This document shows positions 33,387-43,300 of a DNA stretch of 64,000 bases, piece after piece. Both the position numbers and the translations under genes were made by a program. The notes under the pieces were generated by a model. The model was not told the origin of the DNA. It did not search any database and worked only from the letters and a program-made list of their open reading frames with translations. The first letter of the stretch is position 1. Each line of letters opens with the position of its first letter. Source of the stretch: Fen-1245 sp963835535 (GTDB taxonomy: Bacteria > Gemmatimonadota > Gemmatimonadetes > Gemmatimonadales > JACORV01); assembly GCA_963835535.1 (NCBI GenBank), contig CAWIFL010000005.1, positions 620,001-684,000 of the forward strand, read 5' to 3'.

Positions 33387-34195
33387 CGCGCGGCCGCGAG
33401 CTGGGCGTAGGCGGTGAGCGGCCGACGCTCGACGGGAATATGCGGCACGGGCGCGGCGCGCGGCTGAGGCGGCGCGGCGTCCGGCAGCAGGACCAGGGAG
33501 CGGTACGGCCGGGCGGCCACCGGCAGGAGGAGCGCGCGCTCATCGCGCTCGAAGCGCAGGACGGGCTGCTCGTGCGTCGTGGCGTGGCGCCGGACATTGG
33601 CGACGCCGGCCAGCCAGGTCAGGGCCTGGGCATTGAGATCCGCGTCGCCCGCGAAAGCGCGGCCGTAGAGGAAGCTCTGCCGCAGGTAGCGGATGGGGCG
33701 CTCGACCTTGCCCTTGGTCTTCGCGCGGTACGGGCGGCAGGCCCGGATGCGAAAGCCCCAGTGGGCGGCGAAGCGCAGGAACTCCGGATTCTCGAGGATC
33801 CGGCCACCGCCGGGGCGGCGGTCGTCGAGGATGACGGCCTTGAGCTGGTCGAAGAGCAGCTCGCGGGGCACGCCGCCCAGGGCGGCGAAGGCGGATTCCA
33901 GGCCGGTCATCAGGGTGCGCATCGTCTGGCGGGCATAGAACTGCCCCCACAGGAGCCGCGAGTAGCCGAGCACGAGCAGCAGGGCGAAGCGCTTGCCCCA
34001 GGGCAGCCGCACCTCCGCGAAGTCCACCTGGCCCTGCAGGCCGGGGGCGGTCTCGAAGCGGATGATGGGCTCGGCGGGCGGCACCGGCCGCACGCGCCGG
34101 ACGAAGACCTTGAGCTGGGTGAGGCTGCCGGGGTAGCCGTCGGCGCGGCACTCGTCGAAGAGCGGTTCGCGCGTAAGAGTCTGCCTGGTCTCGAG
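33383..34195 (-). pseudogene. istA: 5'-truncated istA (IS21 transposase)
   Basis: About 270 codons remain, with the DDE/RNase H-like core (GQVDFAEVRLPWGKRF, LLFDQLKAVILDD, then ENPEFLRFAAHWGF and KGKVERPIRY). The N-terminal helix-turn-helix region present in the second copy (LSKTAIAERIGISRRCVYKW) is missing. The stop overlaps the istB start by four bases as in the intact copy. Confidence 0.85.
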
Positions 34196-34201
34196 AGCCC
34201 A

Positions 34202-34951
34202 CTCCAACTTGTCGTAGACCTGGGATCGAGAGACGCTGCGTACCACAATCTCTCGGCAGGTCTACTGGCGCTTCGCCTCGGTGACTCCGCCACCGCTCTG
34301 CTGCGCGCGCGTGAGAACATCGCAGTGAGCCGACAGCGGATGGGAAGCCCACTGTTCAGCGATTACTATGCGGGCCTGAACGACGTGTCGGTCGCTGCAC
34401 GCCTCATCCGGCGGACTGGTGCGGTCATGAATGATCCCGCGCTGACGGCCGAGGCTGAGCGCCTCCGGACGCTGGTCCTGGGCGCGAGGACCGATTTCGC
34501 CCGGTGGTGGCGTGGAGGCGCGCAGCTACTCATGGCTGATCCTCTGGACCCGGTTCTCCTCCCCTACATCGCCTACTACACGCTGGCGCCAGTGGCCCGT
34601 GCGGAGGCGGCGCGTGCGGCGGTCACCGCCTTCTGCTTCAATACGCGTGAGATTCTGTTCGGTCCAGATCCCCGGCGTCGCGACCTACTCACACAGGTTG
34701 CCGCCGTCTTGAAGCGCGTGCCCAAGATGGATGACATGGTCCTCGCCGAACGGCGGGAGCTCGAGGGTTGGATAAGCGATCCATCTCGGACGAACAGGCG
34801 TTACGCGGATCTACTCTCGGAACTCCATATGTGGCAGGGGCCGCTAACCGTTGCTCTGGCGCCGCTAGCGCGCATCGGCATGGGTGGCCTGAAGGACCGA
34901 ATGCTCTTCTGCTTCATGAACAGTCGCAATCTCGGAGGCCTAGTTCAGTAG
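34202..34951 (+). pseudogene. C-terminal part of an unknown helical protein, 5' end lost at the IS junction
   Basis: From the IS boundary an open frame gives about 250 residues, helical and rich in Arg, Leu and Ala (for example ALTAEAERLRTLVLGARTDF and RRDLLTQVAAVLKRVP), ending LGGLVQ. I recognise no family. There is no start codon with a ribosome binding site near the 5' end; an internal ATG at 34340 could give a shorter product. The kinase-like fragment at 32378 is on the same strand on the other side of the IS, so both could derive from one gene. Confidence 0.5.
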
Positions 34952-35056
34952 GACCGCGTTGTGAGAGCCCTCTGTCGTTCCGTGACCCCCTGAGTCCTGT
35001 TCAGGTCCTTGCGGCGGCCACCCTTGGGCGCCGGGCTCCCCGCCTCCCACGGCCTC

Positions 35057-38000
35057 TCACCTGCTCACTCTGGCCCAGTTCACTCCACTCTTCACGCCTT
35101 CCCACACCTCCAAGTGTCCGATCAGCATCTTGGTGCCGACCGACTTGCCCTGCAGGATCACATGATAGGGCGCCGAGAGGAGCAAGGCTCCGGGCGCGAG
35201 ATACAACGGCTTGCCGTCAATCGCCAGACCGCACTCGCCGTCGGCGAAGACTTGTATCCGGACTCTGTACGGCTTTCGGGTGGCAACGGCGGGGTCCACC
35301 GCGACCCGCCGGCCAGTGCCCGCGGAACTGAATGCGACGTCGCGCATGCCCGGCGGTCCGTCAGTGGACGGATAGGCGAACGTGCACGCCGACTCGCCGA
35401 GGGGGATCGAGCCCGTGCGGTGATCCCATCGGGCAACGGCGGCCGAGTCCGTCCAGGCTGCGAGTGACACGATCCAGAGTTGATCCTGGAATGCCGTGAT
35501 GGGACTCCAGACCGTGAACTCAAGACCCAGGCCAGACGGGCTCAGGAACGCGCGTCGCGTGTAGGCGCCGCTATAGAAGCTGGCATCCCCGTTGTTCCAG
35601 AACGCCGGTTGGCCGTCGGGACCGTCCGTCACAGCGGGCAGCGGCTGCCCGAAGGCCACCCACTGGGCGAGTCCGTCCCGCCAGTCTTCGTTCAGCGACA
35701 CGCGAAAGGTGGGGACGCCGATCACAATCCGCGCAGAGTCCGTCCGCCAGCCACCGGCGGACGCGTACACCAATACGGATCCGACCCGATGTGGGTGGAC
35801 GGCGCCCGTGGCACTGTCCACCGATGCCACCGTGGTGTCGGCCGATCGCCAGCTCAGGACGGGCAGGCCCACCGCCCGGCCCGCTCCGTCGTAGCCCATC
35901 GCTCGCAGGTGCGCCAATCCGTCGAGCGTCAATGCCGTGGCGGGCAACACCAGCCTTAGGTGATCGAGGTAGCCAGACTGCCCAACCCGAGATTGCCAGG
36001 TGAGCGAGGTGACCGGCGCTGACGATGGGGCTGCGACCGGAATGGCGAGGTCAGGCCGATCCGTCGGAAAGACGTACCAGGCCCAGCCGACCATCCCCGC
36101 CCTTTGGCAGGAACACCCGACCCAGCGACCGTCTCTGCTCGCGGAGAAATTGCCGGTCATGTCGGCGGTCAACACGCGCAAGGTGTGATCGTCCAGGTTT
36201 ACTCGCGCCAGGCGGAGAGCACCCGAGGTGTCCGCGACCGAGGCAAGGACCTGGTGTGAATCGTACCAGGCAAAGACCCGCGCGATCACCGGCACGGTCG
36301 CGAAACACTGTTCGACGCCCCATCGGACGGAGATCCAACACAGCAGGGTGGGTATCCCGACGCTCGCCGCGGATGTCCCGCTCGCAACGGTCGTCCGCAC
36401 GAAGGCGATGCGCGTCCCGTCATGGCTCCACGTCGCGTTGCCGTCCGAGTTGTCGCCCCTCGTGAGTTGTCGCGCGCGTCCTGTAGCAACGTCGAGCACC
36501 GCCAGATTGTCCCTGCCGGAAACGTTCCAGCGGCCAGTTCCGAAGACGAGGCTCCTTCCGTCGGGCGACCAGTCCAGTGGAAAATCGTCCTTGGGTGAGT
36601 ACGTGAGGCGCCGCTCACGCCCCCTTGGATCCGCGAGAAAGATCTCGTTCCCACCTGAGTCCGAGACGACCCGCGCGAATGCCCAAAGCTGTCCGTCCGG
36701 CGAGGGTATCAGACCGCTGCTCGTGGCGGCACCTGCGGCGGCGGCCCGCGATAAGTCGGGGTAGGTACGGCCGAACCTCCCCGCATCCTGCGAGTGGACG
36801 GACTCCCAGCGGTCCCGCCAGACCGGCACGGCGCGGACGACAAAGCTGTCACCCGTCACATGCTCGGCAACGATGAACTCGGCATCGGGTGGCGGAGGTG
36901 CGGACTTGAGGAGTGGAATGGCGCCGCCCGCCACGAGCGCCGCTCCGACCAGAGCGGCCAGCAGAATCCGCCTGCGCGAGTAGAGGCCCAACCGCAATGG
37001 TAGCGGCGCGCTTCTCGCCAGACGCGGTGCGTCCGCCGCGCCGGGAGTCCCGCCCAGTACGTCCGCCGCCAGGACCTTGAGCGAGCGCCGGTCGCCCAGG
37101 CGCCGCGCTGCCAGCGACCATCGGGAGAAGACCTCCCTCAGCCGCCCGCCCTCCGCGGCAGTCGCGAGGTGTCGGGCTGCGCGGTACAACAGACTCACGT
37201 CGCGGCCGGCTGAGCCCGCCAGCGCTTCGCCGACGGCCCGGTGAGCGGCGCGCCGCGCGTCCGGGCTCGCGACGTCGATAGCGTGGGCCGCGATTTCGTC
37301 GTGCGCGGGTTGCCAGGCGTCTCCGTCGCGGCTCGAGAGACCCCGGACCTCCAGTGCCGCCAGGTTTGCCAGAACTACCTCGAGGCTCCGTCCAGCGGCC
37401 TTGGCCAGGAGCGTTGCGTCGAGGGGTGTTCCGGCCACCGAGAGCAGAAGGAGAACCCAGCCTTCGTTCCGCTCCAGCTCCTCGATCCGGCGCCGCAGCG
37501 CTCCGCCCCGCGCCAACTCGGCCGCAAGCACCAACGGGTTGGGGCACTCCCAGACGCCGTCGTGGAGCACTAACACCTCACTCTCGAGGGCCCAACGCAG
37601 CGTCTCGAGGACCAAGAGCGGCGAGCCTTGTGCCGCTTTGTGTAGCTCCGAGGCGAATCGGGCGCTCCATGACTGGCTGGGCAGCGTGCCGAGGCTCGCG
37701 ACGAGTGCCCCTGTCTCCTCCACCGAAAGAGCCTCGAGCGCAATGCCTAGAGTCGCTGCGCTTGTTATGGCCCCCTCGGGGCCGGGACGCCCGCTCGTGA
37801 CCACTAGCGTGTGGTGATCTCCGAGTTTCCCCAGCAGGCTCCGCAACAACTGCCGGGACATAGCGTCCGCCCAATGCACGTCGTCAATGAGGACGGCGAC
37901 CGGATGCTCATATGCGACGGCCGCCAGCAGCTCTCGCAGCGCAATCTCCCGGCGACGCAGTGCTTCCGTGCCTACGGCCCGGTCGGCGACGGTGGCATAC

Positions 38001-39118
38001 CGGGACGAAAGGCTTGGGTTGATCGCGACAAGCGTTCCCGGTACGCCTGGTGATACGGCGGCCGCGCCTGGAAGGCTGGCCGCGGCAAGGGCGAGGTCCG
38101 AGGCGAGCGCATAAGACACCTGGCGCTCGCCGGGGTTGGCCCGAACGAAGATAGCGTTGGTTCCCATGGCGCTCAGTCGCGCGTGCACGTCGGCGAGGAG
38201 CCGTGTCTTGCCCAGTCCTGCGCCACCGGCCACGTGCACGTGCTGCCCCGGCCCGTGCCGCGCGCGCTCCCAGGCGCCGAGTATGGCGCCGAACTCTCGT
38301 TCGCGGCCGATCAGTTCGGCGACGAGCGTCCGAGCAGGCGCTTCATCCGGACGTGGCGCACCTTCTCCGGCTCCCGCACGCACCCGCTCAAGCAGTCGCA
38401 GCGTGGCAGGCTCCGGCGGCCGGGCCTCCGCTCGGAGTAGCTGCTCCAGCTCATGCGCCTCGAGTTCCGCGGTCACCCGGTCTTCGGCGGCCAGGAGGGA
38501 TTCCAGGAGGAGCCGCCACGGGATCTCGTTGGTGGGATCGGCATCACGCGCGCGGGTCGCGAGCTGTTTGGCTTTGCGGAGCCGGCCCTTCGACAGCCAG
38601 TCCCGCACCACGGTTTCTGCGGCGCGTAGGAACATGTAGCGCAGGTGGTACCGCTCGCGGTCCGCCCACTGCTCGAAGTCCGCGGCGCCCGGCGCGGCGA
38701 AGCCGGGAAGGAACTCGCCTCGATACAGCTCCGCTGCTGCCTCGAAGTCGCGGCCTTCAACGGCGGCAAGAAACGCGTCGCGGTCAAACTCGAAGGAGAC
38801 GGCAAGATGGAGGTTGCCATCCGTGGCGTGGATCGCGGACTCGCCGAGGTGATCTCGCAGAATCCAGAGCGTGTGGCGGAGGTTGGCCCGCGCTCGTTCG
38901 GGCTCGACATCGCCCCACAGCAGGTCCACGAGGTGGTCGCGGCTGGCGGACCTTCCGGGCGAGCAGGCGAGGTAAACGAAGAGGGCGAGTGGCTTTCCAG
39001 GACCGACGAGCGATACACGACTTCCGTCGTCGGAAACGCGTTCCAGCGCGGCAGCACCGAGACAGGTCAGCGCGGGGGTGCTGCCCGGTCCGGACGCAAG
39101 CTCTTGTTGCTCAGGCAT
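35057..39118 (-). CDS. Membrane-spanning BTAD/AAA regulator with beta-propeller, Ig and lectin-like exterior
   Basis: The 1353-residue protein starts with an OmpR/SARP-like winged helix and bacterial transcriptional activation domain (about 20-245; DHLVDLLWGDVEPERARANL is typical). A STAND/AAA ATPase follows (Walker A GGAGLGKT at 298-305, Walker B VAVLIDDVHWAD at 407-418) with a helical region to about 690. One transmembrane helix lies at 717-738. The C-terminal 600 residues should be outside: TolB/PD40-like propeller repeats (SPDGQLWAFARVV, WSPDGRSLVFGTG, WSHDGTRIAFVR), a BIG2-like Ig domain (LSWRSADTTVASVDSATGAV), and a terminal beta-sandwich resembling laminin-G/LamG lectins. It looks like a one-component sensor-regulator. 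Two lipoprotein genes diverge from it. Confidence 0.82.
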   Translation of the reverse strand: MPEQQELASGPGSTPALTCLGAAALERVSDDGSRVSLVGPGKPLALFVYLACSPGRSASRDHLVDLLWGDVEPERARANLRHTLWILRDHLGESAIHATDGNLHLAVSFEFDRDAFLAAVEGRDFEAAAELYRGEFLPGFAAPGAADFEQWADRERYHLRYMFLRAAETVVRDWLSKGRLRKAKQLATRARDADPTNEIPWRLLLESLLAAEDRVTAELEAHELEQLLRAEARPPEPATLRLLERVRAGAGEGAPRPDEAPARTLVAELIGREREFGAILGAWERARHGPGQHVHVAGGAGLGKTRLLADVHARLSAMGTNAIFVRANPGERQVSYALASDLALAAASLPGAAAVSPGVPGTLVAINPSLSSRYATVADRAVGTEALRRREIALRELLAAVAYEHPVAVLIDDVHWADAMSRQLLRSLLGKLGDHHTLVVTSGRPGPEGAITSAATLGIALEALSVEETGALVASLGTLPSQSWSARFASELHKAAQGSPLLVLETLRWALESEVLVLHDGVWECPNPLVLAAELARGGALRRRIEELERNEGWVLLLLSVAGTPLDATLLAKAAGRSLEVVLANLAALEVRGLSSRDGDAWQPAHDEIAAHAIDVASPDARRAAHRAVGEALAGSAGRDVSLLYRAARHLATAAEGGRLREVFSRWSLAARRLGDRRSLKVLAADVLGGTPGAADAPRLARSAPLPLRLGLYSRRRILLAALVGAALVAGGAIPLLKSAPPPPDAEFIVAEHVTGDSFVVRAVPVWRDRWESVHSQDAGRFGRTYPDLSRAAAAGAATSSGLIPSPDGQLWAFARVVSDSGGNEIFLADPRGRERRLTYSPKDDFPLDWSPDGRSLVFGTGRWNVSGRDNLAVLDVATGRARQLTRGDNSDGNATWSHDGTRIAFVRTTVASGTSAASVGIPTLLCWISVRWGVEQCFATVPVIARVFAWYDSHQVLASVADTSGALRLARVNLDDHTLRVLTADMTGNFSASRDGRWVGCSCQRAGMVGWAWYVFPTDRPDLAIPVAAPSSAPVTSLTWQSRVGQSGYLDHLRLVLPATALTLDGLAHLRAMGYDGAGRAVGLPVLSWRSADTTVASVDSATGAVHPHRVGSVLVYASAGGWRTDSARIVIGVPTFRVSLNEDWRDGLAQWVAFGQPLPAVTDGPDGQPAFWNNGDASFYSGAYTRRAFLSPSGLGLEFTVWSPITAFQDQLWIVSLAAWTDSAAVARWDHRTGSIPLGESACTFAYPSTDGPPGMRDVAFSSAGTGRRVAVDPAVATRKPYRVRIQVFADGECGLAIDGKPLYLAPGALLLSAPYHVILQGKSVGTKMLIGHLEVWEGVKSGVNWARVSR

Positions 39119-39343
39119 ATGACGCTCGAAAGACGCCCCGGTTGCATCCTCAATGTGGTGAACGAGACCGCCCCCCGGTCACCGTCCGTCTGCCGAGCCT
39201 ATCGCGCGTGGTTGCCGAGAAGCTACGGGAACGGCGTCCGGGTCTGCAAGGCGCCGCAAGGCACGGCCGGGGGGTTGGGTATTTCCACCGCATGCGGGCT
39301 TACGGCCGCGACGGTTGACGGGACTCTCACTTGGGAGGGCGAT

Positions 39344-40114
39344 ATGCGCCGCGCTGTGTGGAACAACCGCATCCTGCTCCTGCTTCTGGCAGGATGCGCT
39401 TACTCGCGTGGTTCCGTGGCGCCTGCCACCTACATTCCGGCGTTCAATTACGCGCCGCCGGTCACGGCTGCCCCCGGCTCCGCAGGCGTCAGGTTTGCAA
39501 TCGTCAATCCGCGTTTCGCTCCCACAAACATAGCCCTTTCAGGGATGGAACCGTTCGCAGGGTTCTCGAAGAGCCTGAGCCGCGACTTTCAGGTCTTGCT
39601 GGCCGCGCGCGGTTTCACCACGCGTGGCCCGTTCCCAGCGACGGAGGAAATGACGTATCCCGATAGGCAGAACAGCGATCTCGTGCTCCTCCCGACCATA
39701 GAAGTCAGCTTGGCCATTCCGGATAAGCAGACACATCAGCAGGTCAACGTGATAGGACCCGGCACGTTCACGCTGAGCGGCACGGTGGCAGTCGGTGGCC
39801 GTGTGACGCTGGCCCTCAACGAGAGCCTCTCCAACGAACGCATGTGGGTTCGCAGCATCGAGGTGCGGAGGGATCCAGTCAGTTGGACCGGATCGTTGGC
39901 CTACAACGCTCAGACATCATCGCCCGACGCAATCAATGCGACCTTCTTGCTGCAGTCGGACCACGCATTTGCAAATGCCGTCGCCCGCGAACTGGAGCAG
40001 ATCTACTCGCAGGTACTACAAACTGCGTGGAATTACCTGGACCCGAGCGAGATGACGGTTGTAAAGAGGCAGTCACTCGATGTGCGTGCCCGCTGGGTTT
40101 CTACTGGCCACTAA
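39344..40114 (+). CDS. Lipoprotein, possibly HpaA/NLBH-like
   Basis: The 256-residue protein has a lipoprotein signal with lipobox LAGC (about residue 17) after a run of Leu. The mature part has FSKSLSRDFQVLLAARGFTTRGP followed by TYPDRQNSDLVLLPTIEVSL. This arrangement, a helix, a GF/Y turn, then TYPDKKxxDLALLP, is reminiscent of the Helicobacter HpaA lipoprotein family (PF05211). The start at 39344 has GGGAGGG upstream; the frame is open further upstream but lacks a signal there. It is divergent from the large regulator with a 225-bp shared gap. The family link is tentative. Confidence 0.6.
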   Translation: MRRAVWNNRILLLLLAGCAYSRGSVAPATYIPAFNYAPPVTAAPGSAGVRFAIVNPRFAPTNIALSGMEPFAGFSKSLSRDFQVLLAARGFTTRGPFPATEEMTYPDRQNSDLVLLPTIEVSLAIPDKQTHQQVNVIGPGTFTLSGTVAVGGRVTLALNESLSNERMWVRSIEVRRDPVSWTGSLAYNAQTSSPDAINATFLLQSDHAFANAVARELEQIYSQVLQTAWNYLDPSEMTVVKRQSLDVRARWVSTGH

Positions 40115-40351
40115 GCTGCTCAACTGTGCTTGACGTGCAGCAGTGCTCGGGAGTTGCCCCACGGGAAGTTCCCGTCGCCGGCGGACGCGCGGACGACGTG
40201 TTGTCGAGTACTTCAGAGATGCACTTGGCGGAGCTGCAGCTGGTGGCACATGAAGATCGAACCGGGGTCCGTAGTTAGCTGCCGCGGCAGAGAGGTGGCC
40301 GAGGCGCACTAGAGGGCAGTGGTCAGTTTGTTCCGAGCTGGGGGGTCCCTC

Positions 40352-43300
40352 ATGAACAGGCGCGACGAGTTTCTCGCTGTCCTATCCACTGCCGGTCGAC
40401 GATCACGACGAGCTGCTTGGACGAGGATCGGGCTGTTGGCCGTCGCCGTGGTCTCGTCTTCGTGCAAAGAAACGAGCGGTCCGTCGTTGCCACGGCTGCC
40501 TGCACCGCAGGGCGGCGAGTCTCAAGTATCACTCCAAGTCCAGGCACCAGCAGGAACATCTATCGATGTCTCTTCGCTGACCCTCGTTGCCGGCGTCCAC
40601 GCAGCAAGCAGCAACTCCAGTGGCGCTGGGCTCGCCAACCTTTCTTCAAGTTCAACTCAGCTCGTAACTGCCGTCTCGGCCGCTGGCAACCCGATCCTGC
40701 TGCGTGTGGTCCCTGGGGCACCTTCGAGCACTGAGACGGTGGACTTGGCCAGCACGGCGGAGGCACTGGTGTTTCTCAGCCCATTAATTGCTTCCCCGCG
40801 GGTAGATAGCGGAATCGCCCGCATCGCACGGATTCGAGCGACACAGTCCTTCCCGGCTCTCGTAGAAGCCCTGAGCCAGCGCATGTTGGCGGACCCCTCT
40901 GGTGCGCTTGTCGATTCGTCCAACGATCTGGAGAACACACTCCTTGCTGTCGTGTCCGAAGTATTGGGTGCGTCGCCCAGCGCCGGCACCACCTCTAGAC
41001 CCTCCACCCCGGCCCGATCGTTCAGCCCTGACGACCAGAATGTCAGAAGCGGTGTGAGCGTGACCGCAACGGGAACAGACACGCAGGGCCGGACGCTCGT
41101 GCAAGTCGCGAATGCTTGGGATCGGTGGGTGAGCCTTGTCGTGAGCTACAGCAACGACGGCAGCAACTACTCCACCCCAACGGACGAGAACGGACCCTCC
41201 GTATTCCCGCTCAACCTCCTTGAATCGAAGGGGCCCTTCGACCTCATCGCGCCCACTAAGACTCTCGCGCTGCACAACGGCCCTCCCTATGCCCGGGTGA
41301 AGGTCTTCGGCTTCGGCTTCGGCGGGGTAGCAACGGCCTTTGCTGATCCGGACTTCCCTTACTCCGTGTTCCCCGTGGCCGGAGACGTGGTGTTCAACTT
41401 GGCGCTTCCCCTCTTTGAGGTGATTACGGGCACCAAGGACTTGAATTCGGCGCCGATTTGGAGCGGGAGTCAGGACGTCGGCATGGAGTGGATCGACGCT
41501 ACATCCATGTGCATGTCGTCCGACGGGCTGGAAGCGGCTCTCGTCGGTCGTACGCTCATGAGCGCCGTAAAGCCGCTCCTGAAGTGCGCAGTTCTTGCGC
41601 CATTTGAGGACCGCTCATTGGGAGCGGGGCTCCTCGCAGCAGCCGGCGTCGCCGTGACCGAGGGCGTGCTTCTAAATGTGCTGGTTCCGTTGCGGGTTGT
41701 CTTCCTGGCTTCCTCCATCTACGAGTTCGGTCTATCAACCACGGCCGTCGTTAACGCGAACGTAATGGAAGTCTTTCCCCTCTCCGACCCGACGAAGATC
41801 TCTGTAACCAGCATCAGCCCGTCGAGTGGCCAACAGGCTGGCGGCACGCCCGTCACAATCACGGGGACGAACTTCACCAATGTCCAGACAGTCACAGTCG
41901 GCGGCGCGGCACTCGGTAGCCGTACTGTCGTCAATAGTACTCAGATCACGGGCGCCACACCGGCGAGCAGTACGGCCGGCGCAAAGGATGTTGTAGTGAC
42001 CTCCAGCGCGGGAAGTGCTACCTGCGCGGGCTGCTTTACCTACAACGCAACCGTCGCGACTGTGGTGGTCACGCCAGCGGGGGCGGCGATTGCAGCCGCT
42101 GGGGGCACGCAGACATTCACGGCGGTGGCCAAGGACGCGCTCGGCAACACTATCTCCGGAAAGACATTCGTGTGGGCAAGCTTGAACTCCAGTGTTGCTA
42201 CGATGAATGCCTCATCGGGCGTGGCGACGGCTCTCGCGAGCGGCCAGGTCACTGTCTCGGCTACCGTGGATGGGGTGACGGGCTATAGTCTGCTCACGGT
42301 CGCGGTTCCTGGTGCCATGCCAGTGACGTTGTGGAACGCGGTAAGCGGGGGGGCGGCGCAATGGTTGGAGGCTGTCTGGGGCACTTCGGCCTCGGAAGTC
42401 TATGTCGTCGGTAGCGCCGGAACCATCGTCCGCTACAACGGCGCCGTCTGGAGCGCAATGACGAGCGGCACGACCCAGATGCTGGAAGGTGTCTGGGGCA
42501 CGTCGAGCTCAGCCACTTACGCTGTGGGATATAGCGGTACGATCCTGCGTTACAACGGCACCAGTTGGGGTGCGATGACGAGCGGAACGGCCTCGATCCT
42601 CTTCAATGTCTGGGGGACGTCGGGCTCCGACATCTACACCGTCGGAGACGGCGGTGCGATTCTCCATTACAACGGCACTGCCTGGAGCGCGATGACGAGC
42701 GGGACAAGCCAGCGTCTGTTAGGTGTCTGGGGCACGTCTAGTTCTGACGTGTACGCCGTTGGGTATAGCGGCACGATCCTGCACTACAGCGGCGCCACCT
42801 GGAGCGCAATGACGAGCGGGACGACCAATACCTTATATGACGTGTGGGGCACCTCGAGCGCGGACATCTACGCTGTCGGCGTTGGTGGTACGATCCTGCA
42901 CTACAACGGCACTGGTTGGAGCGCGATGACGAGCGGTGCGACCGATAGCTTGTACGGTGTCTGGGGCACAGCGAGTTCGGACCTGTACGCGGTCGGCAAT
43001 GGCGGCACGATCCTCCGCTATAATGGCACCAGTTGGAGCCGGATGACGACAGGCACGACTCAGCGCCTGTACAAGGTCTGGGGCACTTCGGGCTCTGATG
43101 TGTATGCGATCGGCTATGCCGGCACGACCCTCCGAGGCATCCGGGGCGCGTCGACTGCGGTGGCCGTAACGGCTGCGGACCGGTTCGCCTGCGCAATCAA
43201 GAGCGGTGGCGCGGCTTACTGCTGGGGATACGGCGCGCAGGGCCAGCTAGGCAACGGAACGACGAGCAGTAGTTCCACGCCGACCGGTGTCTCGGGGTCG

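Larger units (their letters stand above)
32478..34195 (-). mobile_element. IS21-family element, copy 1, truncated and decayed
   Basis: The left end starts TGTCAACGGCGG and carries the repeated ACGGCGG/TTGCACAC terminal motifs also present at 44785. istB has a one-base insertion, and istA is cut at its 5' end. The right terminal inverted repeat is missing; similarity with the second copy fades near 34195, where another gene fragment begins. The copy is related but not identical to the one at 44785. Confidence 0.85.
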
